A stretch of 64,000 bases of DNA from Polyangiaceae bacterium (GTDB taxonomy: Bacteria; Myxococcota_A; Polyangia; Polyangiales; Polyangiaceae), in NCBI GenBank assembly GCA_025936045.1, contig JAICUB010000001.1, positions 229,797 to 293,796 on the forward strand, written 5' to 3'. The position numbers were made by a program, and so were the translations under genes. Under the pieces are notes generated by a model. That model was given only the letters and a program-made list of their open reading frames with translations, did no database searches and was not told the origin of the DNA. Of the stretch, positions 1-8,015 are shown piece by piece. Positions within the stretch are counted from its first letter, which is position 1. Every line of letters begins with the position of its first letter.

Positions 1-582
1 GTGACCGCGCATACACCCCTCCAGCAAGCGGTGGCCGCGGGCGAGTTTCGGCAGGATCTGCTGATGCGCCTCGAGCAGGCGGTGATTGCGCTCCCGCCGC
101 TCCGCGCACGCAAGGAGGACATCGCGCATCTCCTCAGTTGGCTCTTGGCACGACAGGCGCGCAGCCGCCCCACAGCGGAAGCTACGCATGCAAGTGAAGG
201 CGCCAGCTACGTGCCTCAAGCCCAGCTGATCGAGAGCCTATGCATCTACGATTGGCCGGGAAACGTGCGTGAGTTCGTGAACGTCGTCGTGGACCTGACC
301 GCGAGGAGCATCCCCGATACAACGCTCGAGTGGCGAAACTTGCCCCTTCGGATAAGGGACGCCGAGCGTGCAACCGCGTCGGAGACCGAGGCTGCCGCGG
401 CCGCCGCGGAAGGGGGTGAACCGAGCGACCTCAAGAGGAAGCTGATCGCCGCCCTGCGCGCGCACGACGGTGTTGTCGCCCAAGCGGCCCGCGCCTTGGG
501 ATTGAAGAACCCGACCATGCATCGCTACCTGAAAAGATGTAGGATCGAGCCCGCCGACTACAGATTTAGGACCAGCAAGTAG
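1..582 (+). CDS. Sigma-54-dependent transcriptional activator, C-terminal part
   Basis: The reading frame is already open at the left edge, so the receiver or FHA domain and most of the AAA+ ATPase lie outside the window; the GTG at base 1 is probably not the start. The visible part begins in the AAA+ domain (FRQDLLMRL, then LPPLRARKEDI), has the typical WPGNVREF motif near residue 85, and ends in a Fis-type helix-turn-helix (about residues 143-180, AQAARALGLKNPTMHRYLK). This architecture belongs to enhancer-binding proteins that open sigma-54 promoters. Its target is unknown. The only sigma-54-like site I noticed is at 5314-5329. Confidence 0.85.
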   Translation: MTAHTPLQQAVAAGEFRQDLLMRLEQAVIALPPLRARKEDIAHLLSWLLARQARSRPTAEATHASEGASYVPQAQLIESLCIYDWPGNVREFVNVVVDLTARSIPDTTLEWRNLPLRIRDAERATASETEAAAAAAEGGEPSDLKRKLIAALRAHDGVVAQAARALGLKNPTMHRYLKRCRIEPADYRFRTSK

Positions 583-587
583 CGGCG

Positions 588-614
588 CGGACACAACGGA
601 CACAACGGACACCT
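588..614. repeat. Three tandem 9-bp units just after the activator stop
   Basis: Two exact copies of CGGACACAA and a third ending in CCT follow the stop codon of the sigma-54 activator. There is no evident hairpin or function. Confidence 0.5.
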
Positions 615-807
615 TGGACTGTTTCGCGATCGATGACCGGCGACCGCAGGGGTGGCTCGCCGCGGACGATCGCTGAAATGCCTGTCTTCCGCGTAGATCC
701 TGGGGAAGGGGCGGCTGCTGGCTGCAGTTCGAAGGCGGCCTGTTTCATGCACTAGCGCCTTGTCCGGGCGCACGGTGCGCCTCGTTTGTAACGAAGGACG
801 AACTCGC

Positions 808-2334
808 ATGACCCAGTTTTTCCGATACTGCTTAGCAATGCAAGCCGCGGTCGGTCTTTCTGCCGCCGGTTGTTCCGGCCAGTTAGGAGACGGTAATAAG
901 GAGTCCCCACTGAGCATTTCGAGCATGGCGTCGGTCACGGCAAAGGCCCCGCCTGGTTTTAGCGGAACGCTCTGCCTGCTGACCTCAATCAGGCGCGTCG
1001 CCGGAGATCAACAGATGGCGATGCAAACCCTGCCGCTCGATCCGAACGGCACTTCGCAGTTCGAGATGTCCGGTCCCGCCGGCCGCGTTCAACTGTCCGC
1101 GCAAGTGTACGACGGCGGGCCCCCGACGAGCGGCACACAGTGCCCGGGTAACGTGATCTACGCCGGCACGGTCACCGCCGACGCTCCTGCCGGCGGTTCG
1201 TATTCAGCCACGTTGTTGCTCAAGGCGGGACCCGCTACCGGCACCATCACCACGCAGTACGAGGATCTCGGTGCGCCTTACTGGCTGCATTTCGCGAGTC
1301 AAGTCGGTCCGATGGGACAGATCCTGAGTGGGAGCCCGAAGCTCAATCTAGACCCTGCGACGCGCCGGGCCATCGTATTCTACCCGAGTAACCCGCAGTA
1401 TCGTGACGGCGTGAGCAGCCAGATCTGGCTGGTCGACCATGCGGACGCCGTGGGCGGGGATCCTCTCTGGTCGCAGCTCGATGCGACGGGTGAGATCCCA
1501 ACCGTGAACGCCAAGGCGGCCGTCGCGTACGCGGCTGGGACGAATCAACTCTACGTGTACGGTGGGTGCACGGCGAACTGCGCGCCCGCGCTCTCGACCG
1601 TCTGGGTTCTCTCCAACGCCAACGGCAATGGCGGACCGGCTGTATGGTCAACTATCAGCGTGGCAAATCCAGAACCGCGTAGCGGACACGAAATGGCTTA
1701 CGACACGAGCACCAACAGCCTGTTGAGCTTCGGCGGGAACCTGGCGGAGTTCGGGACGGATTTCAACGACTTCCGTTCACTTCAGGCCATCAATCCAGCG
1801 TCCTGGGCGGAGATCGAGACTCAGGGCGTTCTGCCGGGCGCGCGGTCGGAGTCGTTCGCCATGACCTATGACGAGGGTTCCTCTCGCTTGTTGGTGTTCG
1901 GTGGCAATCACCTCATTTCCACCTGCTGCCCGTACGACATCAGCCAATACAACGACGTGCAGATCCTTTCGCACGCCAACAGCGAAGGAGGACCCCCGGC
2001 ATGGCAGGAGGTGCATCCGTCCGGTCCTGCCCCGAGGCCCCGAGCAGGCGCGAGCGCAGTCTTCGATCCGAAGCGGCAGCGCTTGCTCGTCATGAGCGGC
2101 TCGGTCTGGTCCAATGAGGACCAAAGCTCGACGCCGCTTGCCGATCTCTGGGAGCTCGCGCTCGGCACCGGTGACACCGGAGCGTCTTGGACCGAGCTTC
2201 TCCCGGCCGGTGAAACTCCACCTCCGATGGCCGGGCACGCAGCGGCGTTTTCTCAGAACGACCGCATGATCGTCGTCGCGCCCGGCGATGTGAGCGCGAG
2301 TACGCCGCCGGACCTCTGGGTTCTCGCTGAGTGA
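808..2334 (+). CDS. Secreted lipoprotein with kelch-like repeats
   Basis: The ATG at 808 is preferred because GAAGGA lies about ten bases upstream and the protein then begins with a lipoprotein signal ending in LSAAGC (Cys22). The 508-residue product has an N-terminal beta-rich section, then several kelch/galactose-oxidase-like blades (VYGGC, LLSFGGN, LLVFGGN, LLVMSG), each preceded by a stretch resembling PRSGHEMAYD. Kelch blades fold into a beta-propeller that usually binds proteins or sugars. No catalytic residues can be assigned. It is probably anchored in the outer membrane. The neighbouring genes give no further clue. Confidence 0.75.
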   Translation: MTQFFRYCLAMQAAVGLSAAGCSGQLGDGNKESPLSISSMASVTAKAPPGFSGTLCLLTSIRRVAGDQQMAMQTLPLDPNGTSQFEMSGPAGRVQLSAQVYDGGPPTSGTQCPGNVIYAGTVTADAPAGGSYSATLLLKAGPATGTITTQYEDLGAPYWLHFASQVGPMGQILSGSPKLNLDPATRRAIVFYPSNPQYRDGVSSQIWLVDHADAVGGDPLWSQLDATGEIPTVNAKAAVAYAAGTNQLYVYGGCTANCAPALSTVWVLSNANGNGGPAVWSTISVANPEPRSGHEMAYDTSTNSLLSFGGNLAEFGTDFNDFRSLQAINPASWAEIETQGVLPGARSESFAMTYDEGSSRLLVFGGNHLISTCCPYDISQYNDVQILSHANSEGGPPAWQEVHPSGPAPRPRAGASAVFDPKRQRLLVMSGSVWSNEDQSSTPLADLWELALGTGDTGASWTELLPAGETPPPMAGHAAAFSQNDRMIVVAPGDVSASTPPDLWVLAE

Positions 2335-2483
2335 TCACCTAGAGCGCGGGGACGCACCCGCCAAGGCTGGGCCGCGACTTCGCAGCGAAGTGTGCGGCCC
2401 AGCCCTGGCGAGGAGAGCTGCCGGTGTATCCGGACACCGAGGCACGGGTCCCAGCGTCCGTTGCCGTCACGCGGCGGGCGCCG

Positions 2484-2880
2484 TCACTCGATGTGCCACT
2501 GCTGGCGGTCGAGGCCCTTGTTTGGCTGGACGTACACGTCTTGTTTGCCCGTGGACGTCGCCGCCTGAAGCGTGAGGTAGATGGGGACCTGATTGCTGTT
2601 CTGCCTGCGTCGGGCATCCAGGCGCTGCGCAAATGGAACAACATGCCGTCGCCGAATACGTCTTCTTTGATCGAGACCTGCGTCGACCATTGGCTGTTGA
2701 GCGACTGATCCAGCACGAAAGCGAGGGGTTTGCCGCGGTGCCCTTCTGCACGTCGACCGGCACCAACACCCCAACACCTGATTGCCGAACGAGTCCGGGG
2801 ACCACCACGGCCGCGGGATCCGACGAAAAGTGGCCGACCACCGACTTCAGAAAAATCGCGCTCGTGTTCGGCGCGGTCGG
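2484..2880 (-). pseudogene. Decayed gene of unknown function, two frame breaks
   Basis: Three stretches of protein-like sequence follow each other on the minus strand in three different frames. One contains NTSAIFLKSVVGHFSSDP (about 2868-2725), the next KPLAFVLDQSLNSQW (about 2731-2620), and the last VPIYLTLQAATSTGKQDVYV ending QQWHIE and a stop at 2484. Read together they give one continuous product interrupted by frameshifts near 2728 and 2615. No start can be assigned and I do not recognise the family. It lies next to two other broken genes. Confidence 0.5.
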
Positions 2881-2991
2881 CGCGCGCAATCATTGGCTCT
2901 CAGAAAACGGTCAGGATCGCGAGAGATGGCGCGCGGGCGGAGCTCGCGTTCACGGGCTCGTCCGCTGCGAACAGCAGATTCGGCGCGCTCC

Positions 2992-3640
2992 TCACTGCGC
3001 CGGCTGGAACACGAGCTCGTAGGTACGCGCGTCTCACCTTCTCTGCGTCCCAAATTGCCGAGCCCAATGCCCTGGCCCGCGCCGTCTGACTCGGCCCCGG
3101 CGCCGTCGGGCGTCGCGTCTGTTTGCGTCTCGTTCGCCGTCGCTCCGCCCGGTGAACGCATCGCGGCGGCGGAGGCCGTGGACGGGCGCTCGGCCGTGAG
3201 GCGCTCCACTTCGGCGGTGGTCGCTGAGCTCGGTCCCACGTGCCCCACGATGCCTTGCCGGTCGATGATCAGCGTCGTCCGGACGTCCGTCACGCCGAGC
3301 CGGAAGAGCGCTTCGCTCGATGCGATGACAAACGGAAAGCTCGCGTTCGCGTTCTGAATGAACTCCGGCACTCGAGCCGACTCCTGCGCGGCTGCCGCGT
3401 CGCTGAATTGAGCGTCGACGCCGGCGACGAGCAGCCCGCGCTCGGCCAGGCGTGCGTAATCGTTCTCGACGGATTGAATCGAGGTTCGGCAGGGGCGCAT
3501 TGACTCGTGAAGAACTCGAGCACGAGTACGTTGCCGAGCGCTTCCGTTGGATGCCACGGAGCGTCGTCAGCGTCGGGTGAACTCGAGCTCACACCGATTC
3601 GCTGCTGAGCTCGTTGTAACGCGGCGGCTGGTCGCTGCAA
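2992..3640 (-). pseudogene. Frameshifted TlpA/thioredoxin-like redoxin
   Basis: Minus-strand fragments together make a thioredoxin-fold protein. PWHPTEALGNVLVLEFFTSQ, ending at the first active-site Cys, is in one frame. SIQSVENDYARLAERGLLVA through TTLIIDRQGIVGHVGP is in another. The C-terminal ARTYELVFQPAQ plus stop is in a third. The first break lies at about 3490-3496, exactly in the active site: one missing base in CCCCTG separates Cys-Ala-Pro from the second Cys, so the intact ancestor would have had CxPC. The second break is near 3040. TlpA-like proteins reduce extracytoplasmic disulfides or cytochrome c. This copy cannot be functional as read. Confidence 0.65.
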
Positions 3641-3669
3641 ATAGCTCGGGGTATCGTACGCGCGCGATC

Positions 3670-4287
3670 GTGACCGACGAACCGTTGACCCCCGTCTGGA
3701 TCGCGTTCGCCGGCCAGTTCCTCGATACGGAAACGCGTGACTCGATACCGCTTGCGGCCCTCGCGGCCGTGGAAGCCGGATTGTCGGTCGAAGACGCGCG
3801 CGCCACGTGGTGTCTCGACGTCGCGCCGCTCGTCGGTGGCAATCTCTTGAGCGTCGCGGGCGAGTGGGAAGGATGGGACGAAGCTTGGCTGCTCGAGCGC
3901 ATTCGCGCGAGGCGGAGCCGAAAGTCCGGACGTCTGGCCCGCTTGGTCGGAACATACTGGTGGCTGACGGTGTCCGGTGACGTCTGGCGCGCCGTCGCGC
4001 AGTGTATGGGCGAGCTCCTCGCCGTCGGACCCGAGCGACGGCGCACCACGGCGACCGACTTACGCGGTCTCGCGGGCTACTATTTCGACTTCTGCAAGCG
4101 GCCGTTCGATTTGTCGGTGCCGGGCCGCCGCGAGGAGCTCACGCGGCTCTTCCGGAGCGTCTTTTTGCCCATCTTCAGCCGGTTGGTCGTCGAGAGCGCG
4201 GACGAGTCGCGCGCCTTGTGCGAAGAACGCGTGCTGCAAGCGCTGGGAGGCCGCCCGGAGCGCAATGCGTCAACCCTGCGACGGTAA
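3670..4287 (+). CDS. DUF7079-like protein
   Basis: This 205-residue protein is read from GTG 3670. An upstream ATG at 3547 is in frame, but that extension overlaps the redoxin remnant and looks unnatural. The N-terminal half (VWIAFAGQFLDTETRD, then ATWCLDVAPLVGGNLLSVAG and EWEGWDEAWLLERI) matches my memory of the DUF7079 family, whose function is unknown. The C-terminal half has a Trp/Tyr-rich segment (VGTYWWLTVSGDVW) and no clear motif. It has no signal peptide, so it is probably cytoplasmic. The last 18 bases overlap the convergent DUF2231 gene. Confidence 0.6.
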   Translation: MTDEPLTPVWIAFAGQFLDTETRDSIPLAALAAVEAGLSVEDARATWCLDVAPLVGGNLLSVAGEWEGWDEAWLLERIRARRSRKSGRLARLVGTYWWLTVSGDVWRAVAQCMGELLAVGPERRRTTATDLRGLAGYYFDFCKRPFDLSVPGRREELTRLFRSVFLPIFSRLVVESADESRALCEERVLQALGGRPERNASTLRR

Positions 4288-4752
4288 CTTGCGGCTGAGC
4301 GAGCTCGGGACGTCGGTGCCGAGCAAATCGCTCACGCCGATGCCGTGACGATTGATGAGCTCGCCGCCGGCCCACGCGGTCGCGCCGGTGAGGAGCAAAC
4401 CTGCCGCGGAGAGAGCCTTTGAGGCACGCAGGTTGCGTCGATCAGCGCGGAGCAGGCGTGCCGCGCCGAAGAGCGCGAGCACGGCCACGTTACCGACGGC
4501 ATGCCAGGCGCCGACACGTTTCGCGCGCGTGCGCGACGGGATGGCGAGCCAATCCACCAAGCCGAACGGAGCGGCGAGGCTCGCCGTGACTAATCCGAAG
4601 TCCAGCGCGTGACGGGCCGCGCTCGCGAATTCCGCGCGCCCCGTGACCGAGTGCAGCGCGTCACACGTCACCGCGAACCCCAGCGCACCCACCGGAAACT
4701 CGACGAGGATCTGGTGCGCGGGATGGCCCAAGAGCTGAACACGACTTTCCAT
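4270..4752 (-). CDS. DUF2231 family membrane protein
   Basis: This 160-residue integral membrane protein begins with the family's typical start, LGHPAHQILVEFPVGALGF (usually HPxHxxLVxFPxG). It has about four hydrophobic segments (residues ~15-35, 50-70, 85-100, 115-132). DUF2231 proteins are widespread inner-membrane proteins of unknown role, sometimes linked to redox or heme proteins. The start lies just past the remnant of an NADP-dependent oxidoreductase, and the stop overlaps the convergent DUF7079-like gene by 18 bp. Confidence 0.8.
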   Translation of the reverse strand: MESRVQLLGHPAHQILVEFPVGALGFAVTCDALHSVTGRAEFASAARHALDFGLVTASLAAPFGLVDWLAIPSRTRAKRVGAWHAVGNVAVLALFGAARLLRADRRNLRASKALSAAGLLLTGATAWAGGELINRHGIGVSDLLGTDVPSSLSRKLPSQG

Positions 4753-4816
4753 GGGGCGAGCTCCAGCAATGAAGATGCCAAACCGAAACCGGGCCGATCG
4801 GGCGCGAAGCGCTGCC

Positions 4817-5104
4817 TCAACCCGTCGCCTCGGCGTGCACCCAGGAGAAGCCGATACGCGTGCCGTGCCCGAGCACGCGCCCCAGATGGATATTGAGCAG
4901 CGACAGCGGCTCGAGGTAGCGCGCGTTTTTGAGTGGCCCGGCGTCGACCGCGTCGAAGCCGGGTCGTCGAACCGCCCGAGTCGTCGTGGCCCAGCGTGAG
5001 CTCACGATGATCGGCGGTGATCGGATTCGTCACGTCCACCACGATTTTGCCCGCGAGCGCGCGGCATGACCGACCTTGCCCCATCCGAGGACTCCAATGC
5101 TCAT
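4817..5104 (-). pseudogene. Remnant of F420/NADP-dependent oxidoreductase (COG2085-like)
   Basis: The start ATG at 5104 is followed by MSIGVLGWGKVG, a Rossmann dinucleotide-binding loop. The sequence then jumps frame to LAGKIVVDVTNPITADHREL and again to GFDAVDAGPLKNARYLEPLS. In intact members of this family these blocks are separated by roughly 50 and 80 residues, which are missing here. The gene has therefore suffered two internal deletions and is reduced to about 95 codons. NADP-binding and C-terminal signatures survive, but not a working enzyme. Confidence 0.7.
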
Positions 5105-5313
5105 GACGTCTCCAGCGCTGTCCCGAGGCAGAAGCAAGTTGCGTGCAAATCGCGCCGAGCGCCGCTTCAGTCTGCGAGCGTATCGGACGTGATGCGCGCT
5201 AGCGGCGGCACCCAGCGGCTACAAACGTGGAGGAATGCCTCGGCCGGTGACACAAGGCCGCGGCTCGGTGTCGTTGACACGCGTTATCTACACCGGGGAC
5301 CACTTGCCGACGC

Positions 5314-5329
5314 TGGCTCGGCGATTGCT
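5314..5329 (+). promoter_or_regulatory. Sigma-54-like promoter before glsB
   Basis: TGGCTCGGCGATTGCT matches the sigma-54 consensus TGGCACG-N4-TTGCW at all but one consensus position, with the -24 GG and -12 GC spaced correctly. The expected transcription start (about 5339-5341) falls within three bases of the ATG at 5342, so the mRNA would be nearly leaderless. It is a single match in a high-GC sequence and could be chance. Confidence 0.4.
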
Positions 5330-5341
5330 TAGCTCGTCGGC

Positions 5342-5605
5342 ATGTCCATTCTCGCGTTCATCATTCTGGGTTTGATTGCCGGATTCATTGCGCGAGCCAT
5401 CATGCCGGGCCGCCAGGCGATGGGCCTCATCCCTACGGCTCTCCTCGGCATGGTCGGGTCCCTCATCGGTGGCTTCCTCGGAAGTCTCATCAGCGGAGAT
5501 CGCGTGTTCGACCTCCACGCCGCCGGCATCATCGGCAGCGTCATCGGAGCCCTAATCGTCCTCGCGCTGACGGGTGCCGGACGTCACCGGAGCGCGCTCG
5601 TCTGA
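5342..5605 (+). CDS. GlsB/YeaQ/YmgE-type stress-response membrane protein
   Basis: This 87-residue, very hydrophobic protein has the standard family opening MSILAFIILGLIAGFIAR and a Gly-rich body with three membrane segments (about residues 3-22, 27-50, 57-80; GMVGSLIGGFLGS). The family is called transglycosylase-associated and is linked to general stress, but its biochemical role is unknown. The start is fixed by family length. There is no strong ribosome site, and a sigma-54-like element ends only 12 bases upstream, consistent with a leaderless or near-leaderless transcript. The C-terminal RHRSALV looks ordinary. Confidence 0.8.
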   Translation: MSILAFIILGLIAGFIARAIMPGRQAMGLIPTALLGMVGSLIGGFLGSLISGDRVFDLHAAGIIGSVIGALIVLALTGAGRHRSALV

Positions 5606-5689
5606 GCAACGCGCCCCAGTTTTTTGGAGGGACCGGCGTGCGCACGGTGCGTCGCAGGCTGAAAAGCGTTACCGCCGCACTCCGCGCGA

Positions 5690-5990
5690 TCTCTTGTTCC
5701 CGGCGATCACGGGAGGGTTCCGTTCACCGTCCGTCCTGAACAAGCCGTTCGCTGACGTTGCCGAGACCCTTGGCTTCCCGCCGCTCACGCAGCGAGGGCT
5801 CCGACGCACGTTCCAAGACCTGTGCCGAAAGGCGGAGGTGGAGGACCTCATGAAGAGGAGCATCAGTGGGCACGCCACCGAAGATGGGCTACTCGACCGT
5901 GAACCCCGACGAGCGCAGCGTGCCGTCGCCAAGGTCATCGAGCTCTTCGGCCAGGGAAGAGCGACGTCATCCTCGTCCGAACCGTTGACT
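5690..5990 (+). pseudogene. C-terminal remnant of a tyrosine integrase
   Basis: From DLLFPAITGGFRSP through GLRRTFQDLC to ISGHATE this frame is closely similar to residues about 319-385 of the intact integrase encoded at 10999-12318. All N-terminal parts are missing. After ISGHATE the frame breaks: the catalytic block MGYSTVNPDER is in another frame, and VAKVIELFGQG returns to the first. The fragment is followed by the same terminator and 44-bp tRNA-Gly repeat as the intact copy, so it looks like the integrase end of an older, mostly lost element in tandem. Confidence 0.75.
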
Positions 5991-6034
5991 GGTACCTGGG
6001 ACGGTGCCCAACACCCGGAGGTGGTACCCAGAAC

Positions 6035-6068
6035 GAAAAAACCGGCCAGCGCTCTGCGCCAACCGGTT
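6035..6068 (-). terminator. Displaced copy of the tRNA-Gly terminator
   Basis: This imperfect copy of the hairpin downstream of tRNA-Gly (12305-12337) has CCGG arms and an A-run on the plus strand, i.e. a T-run on the minus strand. It lies just inside the partial tRNA at 6087-6130, so it was carried along when an element duplicated the tRNA 3' region. It has no gene to terminate now. Confidence 0.55.
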
Positions 6069-6086
6069 GATTCGTCTCAGCTTTTC

Positions 6087-6130
6087 GGAGCGGGAGAAGA
6101 GATTCGAACTCTCGACGTCCACCTTGGCAA
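6087..6130 (-). repeat. Left attachment site: 44-bp copy of the tRNA-Gly 3' half
   Basis: The 44 bases are identical to 12356-12399 and cover the tRNA-Gly from the anticodon to the 3' CC. The remaining 5' part of the tRNA is absent. This is the classic distal direct repeat left when a tyrosine integrase inserts into a tRNA 3' end. The match stops sharply at 6131. Confidence 0.85.
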
Positions 6131-6225
6131 AACGAATTTGACCGTCCCCTCCCGTTCCCTTGCGAGCCAACTACGCGGAATCCCGTGACCCGGCGTCCCG
6201 GGACGACCCTCCGCGTGACGGGCAA

Positions 6226-6266
6226 GTGGTGCTCCGGGTGGTGCTCCGAGAGGTCGGAGCACCACC
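6226..6266. promoter_or_regulatory. Candidate integrase arm sites, left end
   Basis: There are two direct copies of GTGGTGCTCC (6226-6235 and 6238-6247) and one inverted copy (6256-6265). The last two form a perfect 13-bp inverted repeat around a 4-base loop (6237-6249 / 6254-6266). The same box occurs twice inside the right end (12257-12299). Such boxes at both ends suit arm-type binding sites, but a hairpin terminator is an alternative. Confidence 0.45.
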
Positions 6267-6629
6267 TCGGCGCTTCCGGTTGCTGCCCAGGGGTTAGGTC
6301 GTTCCCGCATGCCAGGATTTCTGATCATTCGGGCCGCGGATTTGTTCCCCGATTCGAATGGTCATTTGTTTGGGAGGTGCGAGAGGCACCCGCCGGGGAG
6401 GAATAACGCCCGCTAAGCTACCGGCCAGAAAAATGCGGACAACCAACAGTCGGTCTTGTCTCAACGGGACTTGCGCCAACGGCTTTCATTCCGCGATCCA
6501 GTCGCAGTCCACCACGCAATTCGCACCGTCTTGCGTGCGCCGGGGTGAGCGAGACGCTGCGCGGGCGGCAAGGATGAGCCACACTTGACTCCAGCGGTAA
6601 AGTCAACGTATGTGCGGCTCGAGGGTCAA

Positions 6630-8015
6630 ATGCGGTCGTCCAGTAAAAACGTGGCTTGGGCCAGGGCGCTCCGGTTTGCTGCGGCGCGTACGCGGGCACT
6701 CGGCATCTTAGCGCTCGTGGCCCCGGGGTGCGCCACCAGTCGCACGCGTGGCGACAACGACTCCGCAGCCGGCGGCCATGGCGCGGTTCACGTGTCTGGT
6801 TCAAGTGAAATGCCAGCTGGCCGGAGCAACGGGATGGGTGGCTCGAACGGGGGCGCGAGCGATGACTCCGCCGGCGAAGCTGCCAATCCAAATGGTCAGG
6901 CAGCAAGCTCCAACGGCGGCGATAGCCAGGATGAGTCCGACGGCGGCACCGGTGGTGCAACGACAAGCGCTTCTGGCGGGGTTGGTGGAAGGGATTCCGC
7001 CGGTTCAGGTGCACGCGAGCCCTCGGGTGGAACCGGACTCGCCTCGGGGACGGGCGGTAGCGGGGCGGGAGCGGGAGCGGGAGCCGGAGGCGGAGCGGTC
7101 CACTACTCAGGAAACTGGACGGGCCGCTATTCAGCGAGCGATGAATATGGATTGTCGTTCCTGGTGGACGAATCCGGAACGATGAGAGCTATCACGCTGA
7201 CCGATTCGTCGTCGTCCTGTGGCGGCACAGGTTTAGTCGAGGGCGTAAATCAAGGACCAATCGTCATTGGACCCGGTGGCGACTTCGAGGCCGTCGTGAT
7301 CGGTTGCGGGAAGGCCGCTTGCTTCACCGACCACCTCGTCGGGCAATTGTCGGGCGATGGGACGGCACAAGGGACGCTGATCCACTATGGCGCGTGTGGA
7401 TTGACGGGGTGCACTTCCGTGGTGAGCGGCAGCACGGGGCAAGCCTGGAGCGCCGCGACGAGCTGCGCGCTCCGCCCGACCGCAGGCGTTTCGGCGTCTC
7501 GCTTCTGCGACGAGGCAGGCATGCCGCGGTCCGACTCGACGGGTGCGATGGCGACGACGCTTGGCGGTACTACCTGCTCGGTAACGCCGTCGGGTTCGGG
7601 CGGCACCAGCGGACAAGGAGCCGGAGGTTCGTCGGGTGCCGGGGGAAGGACGGGCAACGCGGGTTCGGGCAATGGCGGTGCGCCGGTAGACTACCACTTG
7701 GGCGAGCAATGCGGCGACGTTGGCTGTCCACCGGTGTTTCAAGGCGACGAGTGCAGCTGCACGGACGGATCCACTGACTGTCTTACGATGGCTTACTATT
7801 GGGTACAATCCGATGCCTGCGGTGGCGGGAGATGTGTTGGCAATTGGAGCTCTACCAAGCAGTGCTCCGCGCCGTGCGAAACTGATCAAGACTGCGACAA
7901 TCCGACGCTTGAAATGCATTGCCTGACGGCATGTCCGGGTTTTCCCGCGCTTGAAGGTGAAGTCACCGGACTCTGCTGGCCCGTCGACGCATTCGCGTTT
8001 AGCGACTGCAAATGA
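6630..8015 (+). CDS. Large Gly/Ser-rich secreted lipoprotein
   Basis: The protein is read from ATG 6630 (461 residues) because the product then starts with a basic stretch, a hydrophobic segment and a lipobox LVAPGC at about residue 34. A low-complexity Gly/Ser/Ala linker (about residues 40-165) leads into a beta-rich domain (YSGNWTGRYSASDEYG, GPGGDFEAVVIGCG). A second Gly/Ser linker follows, then a Cys-rich tail (GDVGCPP, DECSCTDGS, QDCDNP). This layout is common among myxobacterial outer-membrane lipoproteins of unknown role. It is the largest cargo gene of the tRNA-Gly element. Confidence 0.65.
   Translation: MRSSSKNVAWARALRFAAARTRALGILALVAPGCATSRTRGDNDSAAGGHGAVHVSGSSEMPAGRSNGMGGSNGGASDDSAGEAANPNGQAASSNGGDSQDESDGGTGGATTSASGGVGGRDSAGSGAREPSGGTGLASGTGGSGAGAGAGAGGGAVHYSGNWTGRYSASDEYGLSFLVDESGTMRAITLTDSSSSCGGTGLVEGVNQGPIVIGPGGDFEAVVIGCGKAACFTDHLVGQLSGDGTAQGTLIHYGACGLTGCTSVVSGSTGQAWSAATSCALRPTAGVSASRFCDEAGMPRSDSTGAMATTLGGTTCSVTPSGSGGTSGQGAGGSSGAGGRTGNAGSGNGGAPVDYHLGEQCGDVGCPPVFQGDECSCTDGSTDCLTMAYYWVQSDACGGGRCVGNWSSTKQCSAPCETDQDCDNPTLEMHCLTACPGFPALEGEVTGLCWPVDAFAFSDCK

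Noticed and set aside
6376..6440. Glycine- or guanidine-riboswitch-like string upstream of the element lipoprotein
   Set aside because: Only a short GGTGC/GCACC hairpin with a GAGAG loop is present; the conserved core elements of those classes do not line up.
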